From NCBI RefSeq assembly GCF_023101145.1, contig NZ_CP073714.1:62001-126000 (forward strand): a stretch of 64,000 bases of DNA, in the 5' to 3' direction. Source of the DNA: Paenibacillus pabuli (GTDB lineage: Bacteria > Bacillota > Bacilli > Paenibacillales > Paenibacillaceae). The translations under genes were made by a program, and so were the position numbers. Positions 43,805 to 52,245 of this stretch are shown here, piece by piece (within the stretch, counting starts at the first letter, position 1; the number at the start of each line of letters is the position of its first letter). The notes beneath the pieces are model-generated. The model made no database searches. It was given only the letters and a program-made list of their open reading frames with translations, and had not been told where the DNA came from.

Positions 43805-44591
43805 CTGAAGATCCCTCCTTCTCTTCCAGTTGTCTACGCTCGGAAGGTGTCAGGAATACAGATAGTTTTTGGTTGATAGCGATTGTGGATACACCGGATT
43901 GAATGGATAACAGCCCCTCAACCATCATCAGCTTGATTTCCATCTCTTTTTTGGACATCCGCTTCAATTTATTGGACATCGGATGCCACAACACGTAACC
44001 ACTGAAAATACCGAGAAGTGTCGCGATAAACGCCGCTGCAATCGCATGCGAGAGCTTCTCCATATCACTTAGATCGGCAAGCGCTGCGATGAGACCTACT
44101 ACGGCCCCGAGTACCCCGAGCGTTGGTGCATACATCCCCGCTTGGGCGAAGATCAAGGCACCGCCGCGATGGCGCTCTTCTGTAGCGTGAATATCTTCCA
44201 TGAGTACATCACTTACAAATTCCTGATCATTTCCGTCAATAATCATACGCATACCGGCGCGCAGGAATTGGTCGTCAATATCTTCGACTTTCGATTCAAG
44301 TGCAAGTAAGCCTTCACGACGGGTGGTGGAAGCCCAGTCCATAAATGTGCCGATTAGAGAAACACGGTCAATCAGTTGTTGCTTTTTGAACAGTACCCCG
44401 AATAACTTGGGGATTTTTTTAACTTCAGACATGGGGAATGCCATGAAAATAGTTGCTGCCGTACCAACAAAAATAATAACGTAGGCTGCCGGGTTGTTAA
44501 CCAGGTTGATTAGGGGCGCCCCCTTCAGGAACATCCCCAATACAAGTGAAACCAGCCCTAAAACTAGTCCGATAATCGTTGAAATTTCCAT
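43791..44591 (-). CDS. motA: flagellar stator protein MotA
   Basis: MotA has four membrane spans and a cytoplasmic loop that contacts FliG. With the ATG at 44591 the protein has 266 residues. Hydrophobic segments lie at about 3-21, 30-50, 145-168 and 177-200. The cytoplasmic loop includes the segment RREGLLALESKVEDIDDQFL and the motif GAVVGLIAALADL precedes the last span. An earlier in-frame start at 44630 lacks a ribosome site; GAGG is positioned for 44591. It is cotranscribed with motB. Its proton- rather than sodium-type identity is inferred from similarity to B. subtilis MotA. Confidence 0.94.
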   Translation of the reverse strand: MEISTIIGLVLGLVSLVLGMFLKGAPLINLVNNPAAYVIIFVGTAATIFMAFPMSEVKKIPKLFGVLFKKQQLIDRVSLIGTFMDWASTTRREGLLALESKVEDIDDQFLRAGMRMIIDGNDQEFVSDVLMEDIHATEERHRGGALIFAQAGMYAPTLGVLGAVVGLIAALADLSDMEKLSHAIAAAFIATLLGIFSGYVLWHPMSNKLKRMSKKEMEIKLMMVEGLLSIQSGVSTIAINQKLSVFLTPSERRQLEEKEGSSGEKG

Positions 44592-44825
44592 CATACACCT
44601 CATCCATGAGATAAAATTGAATCCTTTCAAGCGGCTTTATTCGGGCTTCCGGACGAACGTTACACCGCAATCCGTTTAATGTTAGGCACCTTATAGGGTG
44701 GCAGAAACAGTTAAAACGGTCATGTATAGTATTTATCGACCAGATGGCCTTTTTTTTTAAGGGTAATTTTCAGGTATAATAAGATCAAATCTGCTCCTTA
44801 GGGGCTAAATAGGAGTGAAAAGCCA

Positions 44826-45119
44826 ATGGGCGTAAAGCATGGACGGGATTATGAAGGAATATTGACAGATTTGACACAGGCTTTAGGTCGAATACCGGAC
44901 CGCTACGTTTTCTTTGAAATGGACGAGGAAGAGTGGTCCCGCCTTGGTGTGACAGAGCAGCTCGAAGTAGATGAGGCGCTTGCGGAAGATCTGTTCTATG
45001 CGCTGGGTGAGGAGTCTGTTATCCCGGTGGGAAGTGGAGTGGTCATTCATGACAAGGATCAGCACCGAATTCATATCTTAATCGGGGAAGAAGAGCTGAC
45101 TTTTGTACCACTCATTTAG
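44826..45119 (+). CDS. uncharacterised 97-residue protein
   Basis: I do not recognise the family. The acidic soluble protein (starting MGVKHGRDYEGI) has a helical N-terminal half rich in E, D and L, and a beta-rich C-terminal part (GSGVVIHDKDQHRIHILIGEEELTFVPLI). No signal peptide or cysteine is present. The ATG at 44826 follows AGGAGTG at 44811-44817; a TATAAT at 44775-44780 may be its -10 element. It is divergent from motA and stands alone. Confidence 0.75.
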   Translation: MGVKHGRDYEGILTDLTQALGRIPDRYVFFEMDEEEWSRLGVTEQLEVDEALAEDLFYALGEESVIPVGSGVVIHDKDQHRIHILIGEEELTFVPLI

Positions 45120-45209
45120 TATGCCTCCATAAGGTTTTTGGCATGGAAAACGGAGTAGAAGAATCTCCCTAAAGCCTTATGGCTAGTGGATCTAGCGCCA
45201 TTTGTACTA

Positions 45210-45239
45210 TTGGAATTTGGGGCTTGTCCGTGGTAAGAT
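45210..45239 (+). promoter_or_regulatory. promoter of pterin carbinolamine dehydratase gene
   Basis: TTGGAA at 45210-45215 and TAAGAT at 45234-45239 with an 18-base spacer. The leader of about 125 bases contains a strong hairpin at 45270-45306. Confidence 0.55.
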
Positions 45240-45269
45240 GATAGTCATGAAACGGGCGAACCGCAGGGC

Positions 45270-45306
45270 GGTGTACCTATGGGCTTAGGTTGCTATGGGT
45301 AACACC
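45270..45306 (+). promoter_or_regulatory. leader hairpin upstream of pterin dehydratase gene
   Basis: GGTGTACCTATGG pairs with CTATGGGT-A-ACACC (one bulged A, two wobble pairs) around a ten-base loop. No T run follows, so it is not a terminator. It may be part of a regulatory leader; no known riboswitch class was matched. Confidence 0.4.
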
Positions 45307-45372
45307 AAAGGTTTCGGTGGCAGCATGGACAGGTGTCTGTGATGAGCCATCATATGGGGAGGAAGATAACGT

Positions 45373-45669
45373 ATGGTTTTTTCGCAAGAGGAAGTCGAAG
45401 CTCATCTGGGAAGGCTGGAAGGCTGGGAACTGGAAGAGGGACGATGGATTGTCCGCAAGTTCGTATTCTCCAACTACATGAAAGGGATTGCATTTGTGGA
45501 CGAGGTCGCAGCGATTTCGGAAGCGTTCAATCATCACCCTTTCATTACGATTGACTATACAACGGTGACACTGCGCCTCACATCCTGGGATGAGGGTGGT
45601 ATCACATCTGTAGATATTAAAGAAGCAGGGCAATATAACGAGGCTTTTGAGAAAATGAGGTCGGAATAA
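45373..45669 (+). CDS. phhB: pterin-4a-carbinolamine dehydratase
   Basis: The enzyme dehydrates 4a-hydroxytetrahydropterin; bacterial members may also support molybdopterin or other pterin use. The 98-residue protein fits the published family pattern: E-x3-H-H-P, then an aromatic residue after five positions, then H or W after nine, then D after eight, seen as EAFNHHP, Y, W and D. Here the [HW] position is W. The ATG at 45373 has GGGGAGG at 45356-45362. It stands between a small unknown gene and ribokinase, with no aromatic hydroxylase nearby. Confidence 0.9.
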   Translation: MVFSQEEVEAHLGRLEGWELEEGRWIVRKFVFSNYMKGIAFVDEVAAISEAFNHHPFITIDYTTVTLRLTSWDEGGITSVDIKEAGQYNEAFEKMRSE

Positions 45670-45698
45670 CCGCGATCGGTTATTATCGCACTACTGAA

Positions 45699-46700
45699 AT
45701 GAGTGAAGCATACATGTCAGACGATAATCAGAACAAACCTCTTATTGCTGTCGTAGGCAGCCTTAATATGGATCTGGTCGTGAAGACGGACATTATCCCT
45801 GAGGAAGGCGAGACGGTGAGCGGGGAGGAACTGCACTATTTGGCTGGGGGCAAAGGCGCCAATCAGGCGGTTGCTGCTGCACGACTGGGCGGACAGACAA
45901 CAATGGTTGGTGCGGTAGGTTCGGATGGTTTTGGTGAACGCCTGCTGCATAGTCTAACGGAAAGCGGGGCGGATGCCTCGCAGGTTCGTATTCTGGATGA
46001 TACCGTTACAGGTACAGCCTCCATCTGGCTATCCAAAGGAGATAACCGGATTATTGTCATTCCCGGAGCGAATGGGCAGGTCGTGCCTGCGATGCTGGAA
46101 GAGGCGGATACGGTAAAAAGCCTGACTGCAGCCGCAGCGGTGCTGCTGCAGCTGGAGATCCCGCTGCCTGCGGTCACCCGCGCCGCCCAACTGGCGGCTG
46201 AAGGCAGCGCATTGGTGGTGCTCAACCCGGCGCCTGCTGTGCCGGGTCTTCCCCAGGAGCTGCTGCGGTGCGTCGACGTTGTCACGCCGAACCGCAGCGA
46301 GCTCGCCGTGCTCACCGGCCGGGATGATCTCCGGCCGGAAGACGTGGATGCGGCGGTCGCAGAGCTTGCCGCATCCCTCGGGGCCGCTGTCGTCACGACG
46401 CTCGGCCCCGAGGGGGCTGTGTACGCGGCAGCACCTAGCGGCCGCGTACAGGCAGGGCGTGCCGGCGCGTGCCGCGCGCCCGGCTACGCCGTAAGCGCCG
46501 TCGACACGACCGGCGCTGGCGATTGCTTTAACGGCGCGCTGGCGGTAGCCCTCGCGCGCGGAGAGACGCTTGACGCGGCGGTAAGTTTCGCCATGGGCGC
46601 AGCCGCGTTGTCCGTGACGAAGCTCGGCGCCCAGTCCGGGATGCCGTCCGCACGTGAAGTGGAAGCTTTTCTCGCTGAGCAGGAGGCAAAGACCCAGTAA
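45699..46700 (+). CDS. rbsK: ribokinase (PfkB family)
   Basis: RbsK phosphorylates ribose to ribose 5-phosphate. The 333-residue protein has GSLNMDLVVKTD and GGKGANQAVAAARLGG (PfkB signature 1, about residues 48-63) and the C-terminal signature DTTGAGDCFNGALAVAL with the catalytic aspartate near 272. It could act on a related sugar, but the sequence follows ribokinase. The ATG at 45699 lacks a strong ribosome site; an ATG at 45714 is possible. The gene changes base composition midway: GC rises sharply from about 46100 to 46640. No ribose transporter is adjacent. Confidence 0.9.
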   Translation: MSEAYMSDDNQNKPLIAVVGSLNMDLVVKTDIIPEEGETVSGEELHYLAGGKGANQAVAAARLGGQTTMVGAVGSDGFGERLLHSLTESGADASQVRILDDTVTGTASIWLSKGDNRIIVIPGANGQVVPAMLEEADTVKSLTAAAAVLLQLEIPLPAVTRAAQLAAEGSALVVLNPAPAVPGLPQELLRCVDVVTPNRSELAVLTGRDDLRPEDVDAAVAELAASLGAAVVTTLGPEGAVYAAAPSGRVQAGRAGACRAPGYAVSAVDTTGAGDCFNGALAVALARGETLDAAVSFAMGAAALSVTKLGAQSGMPSAREVEAFLAEQEAKTQ

Positions 46701-46812
46701 TCTATGCAAGCTTTTAGGTGAATCAGGGGTGGCATGCGGCGGTAGGATACGCTAATGCAGCCAGAGGAATCATAGCGTGCACTTTTTCAGCAGGTATACT
46801 TGATATATGACC

Positions 46813-46857
46813 AAGAGGCTCTTACTTCCCAGCGTGGGTGAGTAAGGGCCTCTTCTT
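46813..46857 (+). terminator. terminator after ribokinase gene
   Basis: AAGAGGCTCTTACT pairs with AGTAAGGGCCTCTT around a 12-base loop, with a short T-rich tail. Confidence 0.75.
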
Positions 46858-46876
46858 GTGTATGACCATCGATAAA

Positions 46877-46914
46877 CAGCAACCCCTGTAATACGAAGAA
46901 TACAGGGGTTGCTG
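46877..46914 (-). terminator. terminator after cytochrome c gene (minus strand)
   Basis: CAGCAACCCCTGTA and TACAGGGGTTGCTG pair perfectly. On the minus strand TTTATCG follows. The 46701-47035 gap holds only these two hairpins. Confidence 0.75.
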
Positions 46915-47035
46915 CGTTGTGTGTCCAGTGTCAGCGTGGTTTAGTATGCGTGAAAGAGCAGGAAGTGACCAAGACTGAAATCACTACACTCACTATACAT
47001 GCAACCCGCCACAGACTGATCGTCTTGAACATGGA

Positions 47036-47395
47036 TTACTTCTTCTCTGCCAGCCACATCGCAATATTTGCGATTTCTTCATCCTTCAACTTGTCTTTGA
47101 ACGAAGGCATACCGCCGCTTTTACCTTTGACAATGGTCGTATAAATCTTTTCCACATCGTCCTGGCTGCCAATTTTCTGCAGACTAGGGCCCATGCCCCC
47201 TTGAAGCTGATCACCGTGACAGGAAATACAGTTGGCTTTAACAAGTGCCTCAGCCTGTCCCGCATCCATGGTAACTTCCGGCATGGTTGGTTTCGCTTCT
47301 TCTGCCACTTCCTCTTTCCCTGGAAGCGTAAACATTAAAACAATAGCTAAAGCGCACGCTGCAAAAAATACCCCGCTCATGATCCATTTGTGCAT
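47036..47395 (-). CDS. membrane-anchored c-type cytochrome (c550/c551-like)
   Basis: The 119-residue protein has an N-terminal membrane anchor (about residues 5-23), a short acidic linker and a monohaem class I domain: the haem motif CISCH is at 56-60 and the axial methionine is probably M96 in SGGMPSF. It should carry electrons outside the membrane to a cytochrome oxidase. B. subtilis CccA is built in the same way, while CccB is a lipoprotein; no lipobox is seen here, so it is closer to the CccA type. The start is at 47395 with GGAGGGGACAT on the minus strand upstream. Confidence 0.9.
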   Translation of the reverse strand: MHKWIMSGVFFAACALAIVLMFTLPGKEEVAEEAKPTMPEVTMDAGQAEALVKANCISCHGDQLQGGMGPSLQKIGSQDDVEKIYTTIVKGKSGGMPSFKDKLKDEEIANIAMWLAEKK

Positions 47396-47545
47396 CCCTT
47401 ATGTCCCCTCCAGAATGAAAGATCATCTAACCTGAAACTATCCATATCATTATAACGGAACCTGTAGTTACATCATAGCATTTTGTGGTAATTTTTTGAA
47501 CTAATCACATAACCGGGGACTTTCAAGGTGCTTTTAAAGCCTTTT

Positions 47546-48040
47546 TTATCCGCGTGGACCTTGATAGACCATGCAATAAAAAGGTTTCAAACCGCTCGGT
47601 GTCTGTCGCTCGTATGTATCCTGCGTAACAAATCCGGCTTTGAGATAGACGCGAATGGCACGTTCATTCCATGTCAGAACTTCCAGATCTATTTCGTTTG
47701 CAGGGTTCCGGCGAATGGCTTCCTGCACAATGGCCGAGACAAAATCCGTCCCTTGACCATGACCACAACGTTCGGGATGCATGCCAAGCCCAATGCGGGT
47801 GACACCTTCAAGTGGAAAGTATTGAGCGAAACCGCAAATCTGCTCATCCTCTCCCAGCACGACCGCATATTGTTCTTTCCGTAGCTGGGGATCGCCGAAT
47901 TCCACCTCAAGTGCTTTCATCTGTTCCCAGGGCAGCCAGCTATAAATATTATAAGGCGGGTCATACTGCCAATCACAGATGAGCTTCGCATGTTCTTCTT
48001 GCATGGGCACAACGTGAAACGTCACAGGGGTTTCATCCAT
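47546..48040 (-). CDS. GNAT-family N-acetyltransferase
   Basis: The 164-residue protein has a GNAT fold: VTFHVVPMQEEHAKLICDWQYDPPYNIY is a start typical of aminoglycoside 6'-acetyltransferase-like or ribosomal-protein acetyltransferases, IGLGMHPERCGHGQGTDFVSAI is the acetyl-CoA loop, and DLEVLTWNERAIRVYLKAGFV closes the domain. The substrate is unknown. The ATG at 48040 has GAGGAG 11 bases upstream on the minus strand; the frame extends to 48070 without a better site. Confidence 0.88.
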   Translation of the reverse strand: MDETPVTFHVVPMQEEHAKLICDWQYDPPYNIYSWLPWEQMKALEVEFGDPQLRKEQYAVVLGEDEQICGFAQYFPLEGVTRIGLGMHPERCGHGQGTDFVSAIVQEAIRRNPANEIDLEVLTWNERAIRVYLKAGFVTQDTYERQTPSGLKPFYCMVYQGPRG

Positions 48041-48433
48041 ACAACTGCACGCTCCTCTCATTGTGATCAAGTTATACTAGTTTTGAATTGTCCATATACA
48101 TATGTCATTCCATATGTAAGTCTGTTTTCACTCTACAAAAGAGGCGTTCATTTGGCAAGTACCCATTTAAGAAAAAAAGTGAAACAAAAGTTCCGGTAAT
48201 TTCGTTTATATTATAGTGGGATGGGTAAAAACATTATAAGAGCACGGACAAAGCAATAAAATTAGCTCTATAAAAAGTTAAAGTTAGGTTTAATAACTTA
48301 TCCTGAATACGTTTAGAGAAACGAAGCACAAAAAAACCGCCGGATACATTCCTGCGGAGAATGTACCAGACGGTTCTATTATGCTTCGTTACAGTAGTTT
48401 TATTGTTCCAGCATGACGTTGCTCAGCTTATCC
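48041..48433. other. gene-free stretch between acetyltransferase and NlpC/P60 genes
   Basis: AT-rich. It contains several CATATG palindromes near 48100-48116 and, at its right end, the terminator of the NlpC/P60 gene. No coding frame with a ribosome site is seen. Confidence 0.5.
48329..48376 (-). terminator. terminator after NlpC/P60 gene (minus strand)
   Basis: On the minus strand AACCGTCTGGTACATTC pairs with GAATGTATCCGGCGGTT, followed by seven T. Confidence 0.85.
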
Positions 48434-48904
48434 CTAGTCGATGGCCAATGTTTCATATGCGTCCGTGCTCATAATGCGTTTAGCGCCAACATAGCGGTTA
48501 GCCCAGTAGCTTTCGCTTAATGCGCTGATTGTAACTCCTTTGGAAGAAGAGGAGTGTGCAAACTTTCCATCCCCTACAAAGATTCCTACGTGAGAAACCC
48601 CTTTGCCCGTTGTATTGAAGAATACCAGATCGCCTGGTCTCATTTCCATACGGGATACTGAATCGCCCATGTCGAATTGTGAACTGGATTGGCGAGCCAG
48701 ATCAATGCCCAGCTTGTCGAATACATAACTTGTAAACCCAGAGCAGTCAAAGCCGTTAAGCGTTGTTCCTCCGCTTTTGTATGTAGTTCCCATTGCCGAA
48801 TCAATGACTTGGTCCATTTTTGAATCTGCGAATGCGCTGCCTGCTCCAAGCGATAATGCGAATGTGAGGCTAAGTACAGCTGCGGTTAATTTCTTCTTAA
48901 ACAA
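48434..48904 (-). CDS. secreted NlpC/P60 cell-wall endopeptidase
   Basis: The product should cut peptidoglycan stem peptides (gamma-D-Glu to diamino acid type). From the TTG at 48904 it has 156 residues: a signal peptide (KKKLTAAVLSLTF...GSAFA, cleaved near residue 26) then a single NlpC/P60 domain. The catalytic residues are C54 (FDCSGF), H105 (SHVGIF) and probably H117 (KFAHSSS). An open frame reaches 48922, but GGAAGGGG would then lie inside it; with the TTG at 48904 the spacing is eight bases. A cyclic-di-AMP riboswitch precedes it, so expression should fall when c-di-AMP is high. Confidence 0.92.
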   Translation of the reverse strand: MFKKKLTAAVLSLTFALSLGAGSAFADSKMDQVIDSAMGTTYKSGGTTLNGFDCSGFTSYVFDKLGIDLARQSSSQFDMGDSVSRMEMRPGDLVFFNTTGKGVSHVGIFVGDGKFAHSSSSKGVTISALSESYWANRYVGAKRIMSTDAYETLAID

Positions 48905-48917
48905 GAGATATACCCCT

Positions 48918-49060
48918 TCCAATGCCTGCGAGGTTAGCTTAAGGATTCGGTTGAAGGTCCCCTATGATCCCTCTGTTGCAAGATCAATTCACCCATAACT
49001 GGTTCCCCCGCTTCCCAGGTGCTAGGAATTTGGCTATGCTAGTTATGCACCTGCGAAATC
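48918..49060 (-). promoter_or_regulatory. cyclic-di-AMP riboswitch (ydaO/yuaA class)
   Basis: Read on the minus strand the leader contains the class hallmarks in order: AGCGGGGGAACCA, then GGGTGAAT, then CAACAGAGGGAT, then ACCGAATCCTTAAGCTAACC followed by TCGCAGGC. The known class controls cell-wall hydrolase and potassium genes and is usually an OFF switch. It ends about 14 bases before the NlpC/P60 start. Boundaries are approximate because the outer helix was placed by eye. Confidence 0.92.
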
Positions 49061-49190
49061 AAGAAATGACGATTAAATTTTAAGTAGTTACAAATATGAA
49101 GGTAAAGATTACAAAGTTGTTACTAAAAACTCACTGCGATTATTGTAACAGAGGTACACCACTTTGGCAACGTTTAACAACAAAATTAAC

Positions 49191-49230
49191 AAAAAAAACC
49201 TCGACCTTTGACGGGGAAAGGTCGGGGTTT
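49191..49230 (-). terminator. terminator after membrane protein gene (minus strand)
   Basis: AACCTCGACCTTT pairs with AAAGGTCGGGGTT around a short loop. On the minus strand eight T follow. Confidence 0.88.
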
Positions 49231-49299
49231 GCTTGTTTAACGGCATTAGATGGACGTAACACTTTACATCGAGATGGTAACAATTTTTAACCGTTCAGT

Positions 49300-50142
49300 T
49301 TATTCCTTGACCGAATTGGACTGCCATAATCGAAAATGGGCGCATATTTTCCACAGGCTCAGCAAACACCTGGCAAGTGGATACGTCTGTTGTAGTATAA
49401 GACCGATTAAGCCCGTTACTAACCATGAAGCTGAAGTAAAGGCGCCAAATACCAGCAGATGAAGGCCTCCTAGCAGGACTGCAATGCCAATAAGAGGGAT
49501 GACCTGGCGTAGCGCAATCCATAGAGCTTGAAACGTACCAAGCGCTCCACCTTCTCCATCAGGAGCCGAGATACCAAACTGCATGTAGAGCAGGATGTGA
49601 TGGATAACCCACCCGTATACAATCCAGCCAACAACATAGGGTATACCAGGCAGAAGCAGATGGAGAGAATGAAAACCTTCCATGAAGATGGAATAGAGCT
49701 TTGGTGCGAGCCAATATGCCGGTAGCAGCAGCAATAGGGTGCGAATGGTGTAGAGCAACAGCATTGGCTTCCACAAATTTTTGACGCCCCGAATGAATGG
49801 GATACGTTCTTCCGAATGATTATAATGCTGGAGCGAGTAGAGCAGCCCAGCCTGAATGAGAGGGCTAATCAGCATCCTTAGCAGTAGCATAGCGCCTAGA
49901 ATCCACAGATAGCGATGAACCTCCGGGTTCGTTGAAAGGCCGAGCTGGCTCTCCATTTTGAACAAGATTGTACTTAGCTCCCCGGCATCAGGATCAGGAT
50001 AACGCAGGAGCAGCGGGACCACCGCTGACTGTACCATTCGATAAAGGAAGTATCCCCATATTAATTGATAGAGAAACAAGAGTGCTGCAATGAACATATG
50101 CTGACGGACGAGAAACCAGCCTTCACGTATTTTCGCTTTCAC
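49300..50142 (-). CDS. uncharacterised multi-pass membrane protein
   Basis: The family is not recognised. The 280-residue protein has about six hydrophobic segments (roughly 13-37, 80-105, 124-146, 165-190, 207-232 and 235-255) and basic loops such as EERIPFIRGVKNLWKP. The arrangement resembles permease-like DUF proteins that occur beside M1 peptidases. A GTG at 50142 has GGTGAGG eight bases upstream on the minus strand; a GTG at 50151 overlaps that site. It follows the peptidase gene closely on the same strand, so the two are likely an operon. Confidence 0.75.
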   Translation of the reverse strand: MKAKIREGWFLVRQHMFIAALLFLYQLIWGYFLYRMVQSAVVPLLLRYPDPDAGELSTILFKMESQLGLSTNPEVHRYLWILGAMLLLRMLISPLIQAGLLYSLQHYNHSEERIPFIRGVKNLWKPMLLLYTIRTLLLLLPAYWLAPKLYSIFMEGFHSLHLLLPGIPYVVGWIVYGWVIHHILLYMQFGISAPDGEGGALGTFQALWIALRQVIPLIGIAVLLGGLHLLVFGAFTSASWLVTGLIGLILQQTYPLARCLLSLWKICAHFRLWQSNSVKE

Positions 50143-50152
50143 TGTATCCACC

Positions 50153-52144
50153 TCACCATGACAGACTTCCGAATATGGCTTCTATAATTTTGGTTGCGCT
50201 CATGCTCCAGCGGGATTTGGTTGGCTCATCCAGTCCGGCTTTCAGAAAATTGTTCATATGGTGGTTCTCCAGCACAATGGTGTACAGCGGATCAGTCATT
50301 GCCCAGGAAACAGGGGAAGTATAGGTTAGTTTGTAAGTAATGCGTTTGTCGCTTCCATCCCATTCCTTAGTCAGGGTTTTTCCATCCTCGAACACGATTC
50401 GAACAGGTACTTTTAAATAGTCACTGCCTTTTTTCTGCAATGTAACTGATGACTCGTACAACGTTTGGCCGTCTTTCAGGATCGGATTGATTGCGATCTT
50501 CTCCACTGCAAAGTCAGCCATGCCGTCACCGTATACATACTGATTAAAATAATCGTTCCAGGATGCCCGCGTAACTTGCTCCACAACCTTTTGAAAATCA
50601 GATGAAGTAGGGTGTTTAAAGCGGTATTTCTTCACATAGGTCGAGAGAATACGTTCCATTGTTTTTGTACCAACCTGCTGTTCTATTCCGAGTAATACGA
50701 GCTTGCCTCGTGTGTATACATTTGCTGCATATTGATTCTGGGAATCAAACTTCCAGGAGTCCTGTGTCAGTGAAGCTGGAGAAGTAATGAGAGCTGATTG
50801 TACAGGCAGATTCGGGATAAGTCCGTATTCCTGTTCCATCACTTTGTCTTCCGCATAGGAGGTGAATCCTTCATCCAGCCATGCTTCTTCAAATTCATTA
50901 CTCGCGACCATGCCGTAAAAATACTGATGCCCAATCTCGTGCACAACCGTGCGTTCCAGATCGTAACCAGGAGTAGAATCATCCGCACCGAAGGCAGTGA
51001 CCAAAGTAGGGTATTCCATTCCCCCTGCGCCATTCCCCGATTTGGGCGGGACAACGATAGATAGTGTGGAATACGGATAAGGGCCAAACCACTTGCTATA
51101 ATTGGAAAGAGCTGCTTTGGCGGCGTAGAAATAACGTTCCTTCAAATCCTCATGAGCAGGGTCGAGATAAAGCTTGATTCGAACGCCTGGTACATTGGGA
51201 GCAGAGAAGGGTTCTTCCGCATAAACAAAATCAGGAGAGGCTGACCAGGCAAAATCATGCACATCATCGGCATAGAACTGATATACTTTTTCGCCATTCT
51301 TCACAACAGCTTGCTGGGTTGGAAATCCAGTAGCGGCTACTTTGTATGTTTCCGGTACCCGAATACGCACACTATAGATCCCGAAATCAGCGTAGAACTC
51401 TGAATTGCCGTGATACTGATGCAGATTCCAGCCTTCGGTCGTTCGACCTCGTGTGCCAACTGGCTCATATACGCTGAGTTTGGGGAACCATTGGCCTGCC
51501 ATAACAAAGTTATCTGCTGTTCCCATGCGGGCGAAAATTTTCGGCAGCTTGACCTCAAATCGGGTGCGAAGCGTGATGCTTTCACCACCTTTAACGGGTT
51601 TGGGCAGCCTTACCTTAATGAGGGTAGTATCTTTCATGTTCCCGTCATCCGGTTGCACATACTGCATCCGATGCAAGAGAGAAAGCCCGTCCTCTGTTTT
51701 CATTTCTGTAATATGCATGGAACCATAACCGTTCGTGGGCATGACATCACCACGAAGTTTCCCCCCGGATTCTTTCATAAAGGTGGTGTCGGCAGAGGAG
51801 AAGGCGTTGGGATACATGTGAAAATAAAGTTCGCTGACGGTTTTCTTGCCTGGATGTGTCCAGGTTATCGTCTGGGTCCCCTGCAATACATTTCCGTCTA
51901 CCAGCTTCACATCCATGTGATATTCCACTACGCGGTTGCTGAACACTTCAGCGGTAGGTGTCTGTATACTTTCCGGAGATGTTTGGGTTTTGACGGGTGC
52001 CGTAGGCTTGCCCGATTCCGGGGCGAGCGCAGGCAAGTCAGAATGAATGGAACGTGTGGAACCCAGACCAAGCCATATCCCTCCGGCAACTACACACAGG
52101 GCTATAATTGCGGTGAGCCAGCTCTTGGCGCGTCGTGGAATCAT
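50153..52144 (-). CDS. membrane-anchored M1-family zinc metallopeptidase
   Basis: The 663-residue protein has an N-terminal signal anchor (about 10-28) and an extracytoplasmic gluzincin domain. The zinc site is H402-E403-x-x-H406 in VVHEIGHQ with the third ligand E425 in WLDEGF. The substrate motif GGMEY (about 374-378) corresponds to GxMEN of aminopeptidases, with Y in place of N. It is probably an extracellular aminopeptidase. The ATG at 52144 has GGGAGG nine bases upstream on the minus strand. It is cotranscribed with the membrane protein gene. Confidence 0.9.
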   Translation of the reverse strand: MIPRRAKSWLTAIIALCVVAGGIWLGLGSTRSIHSDLPALAPESGKPTAPVKTQTSPESIQTPTAEVFSNRVVEYHMDVKLVDGNVLQGTQTITWTHPGKKTVSELYFHMYPNAFSSADTTFMKESGGKLRGDVMPTNGYGSMHITEMKTEDGLSLLHRMQYVQPDDGNMKDTTLIKVRLPKPVKGGESITLRTRFEVKLPKIFARMGTADNFVMAGQWFPKLSVYEPVGTRGRTTEGWNLHQYHGNSEFYADFGIYSVRIRVPETYKVAATGFPTQQAVVKNGEKVYQFYADDVHDFAWSASPDFVYAEEPFSAPNVPGVRIKLYLDPAHEDLKERYFYAAKAALSNYSKWFGPYPYSTLSIVVPPKSGNGAGGMEYPTLVTAFGADDSTPGYDLERTVVHEIGHQYFYGMVASNEFEEAWLDEGFTSYAEDKVMEQEYGLIPNLPVQSALITSPASLTQDSWKFDSQNQYAANVYTRGKLVLLGIEQQVGTKTMERILSTYVKKYRFKHPTSSDFQKVVEQVTRASWNDYFNQYVYGDGMADFAVEKIAINPILKDGQTLYESSVTLQKKGSDYLKVPVRIVFEDGKTLTKEWDGSDKRITYKLTYTSPVSWAMTDPLYTIVLENHHMNNFLKAGLDEPTKSRWSMSATKIIEAIFGSLSW

Positions 52145-52245
52145 CGTTAAATACCTCCCGTTGACAAGCATCTACAGCATGTATATGTTTGCATTGGGGC
52201 GATTATTAGTTAAAATATTTGTATCAACCCTTGGAGGCTATAAAC

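Noticed and set aside
45699-46700. Ribokinase as part of a horizontally acquired sugar island
   Set aside because: Only the second half of the gene is GC-rich, there are no mobility genes, repeats or transporter genes nearby, so whole-gene transfer is not supported.
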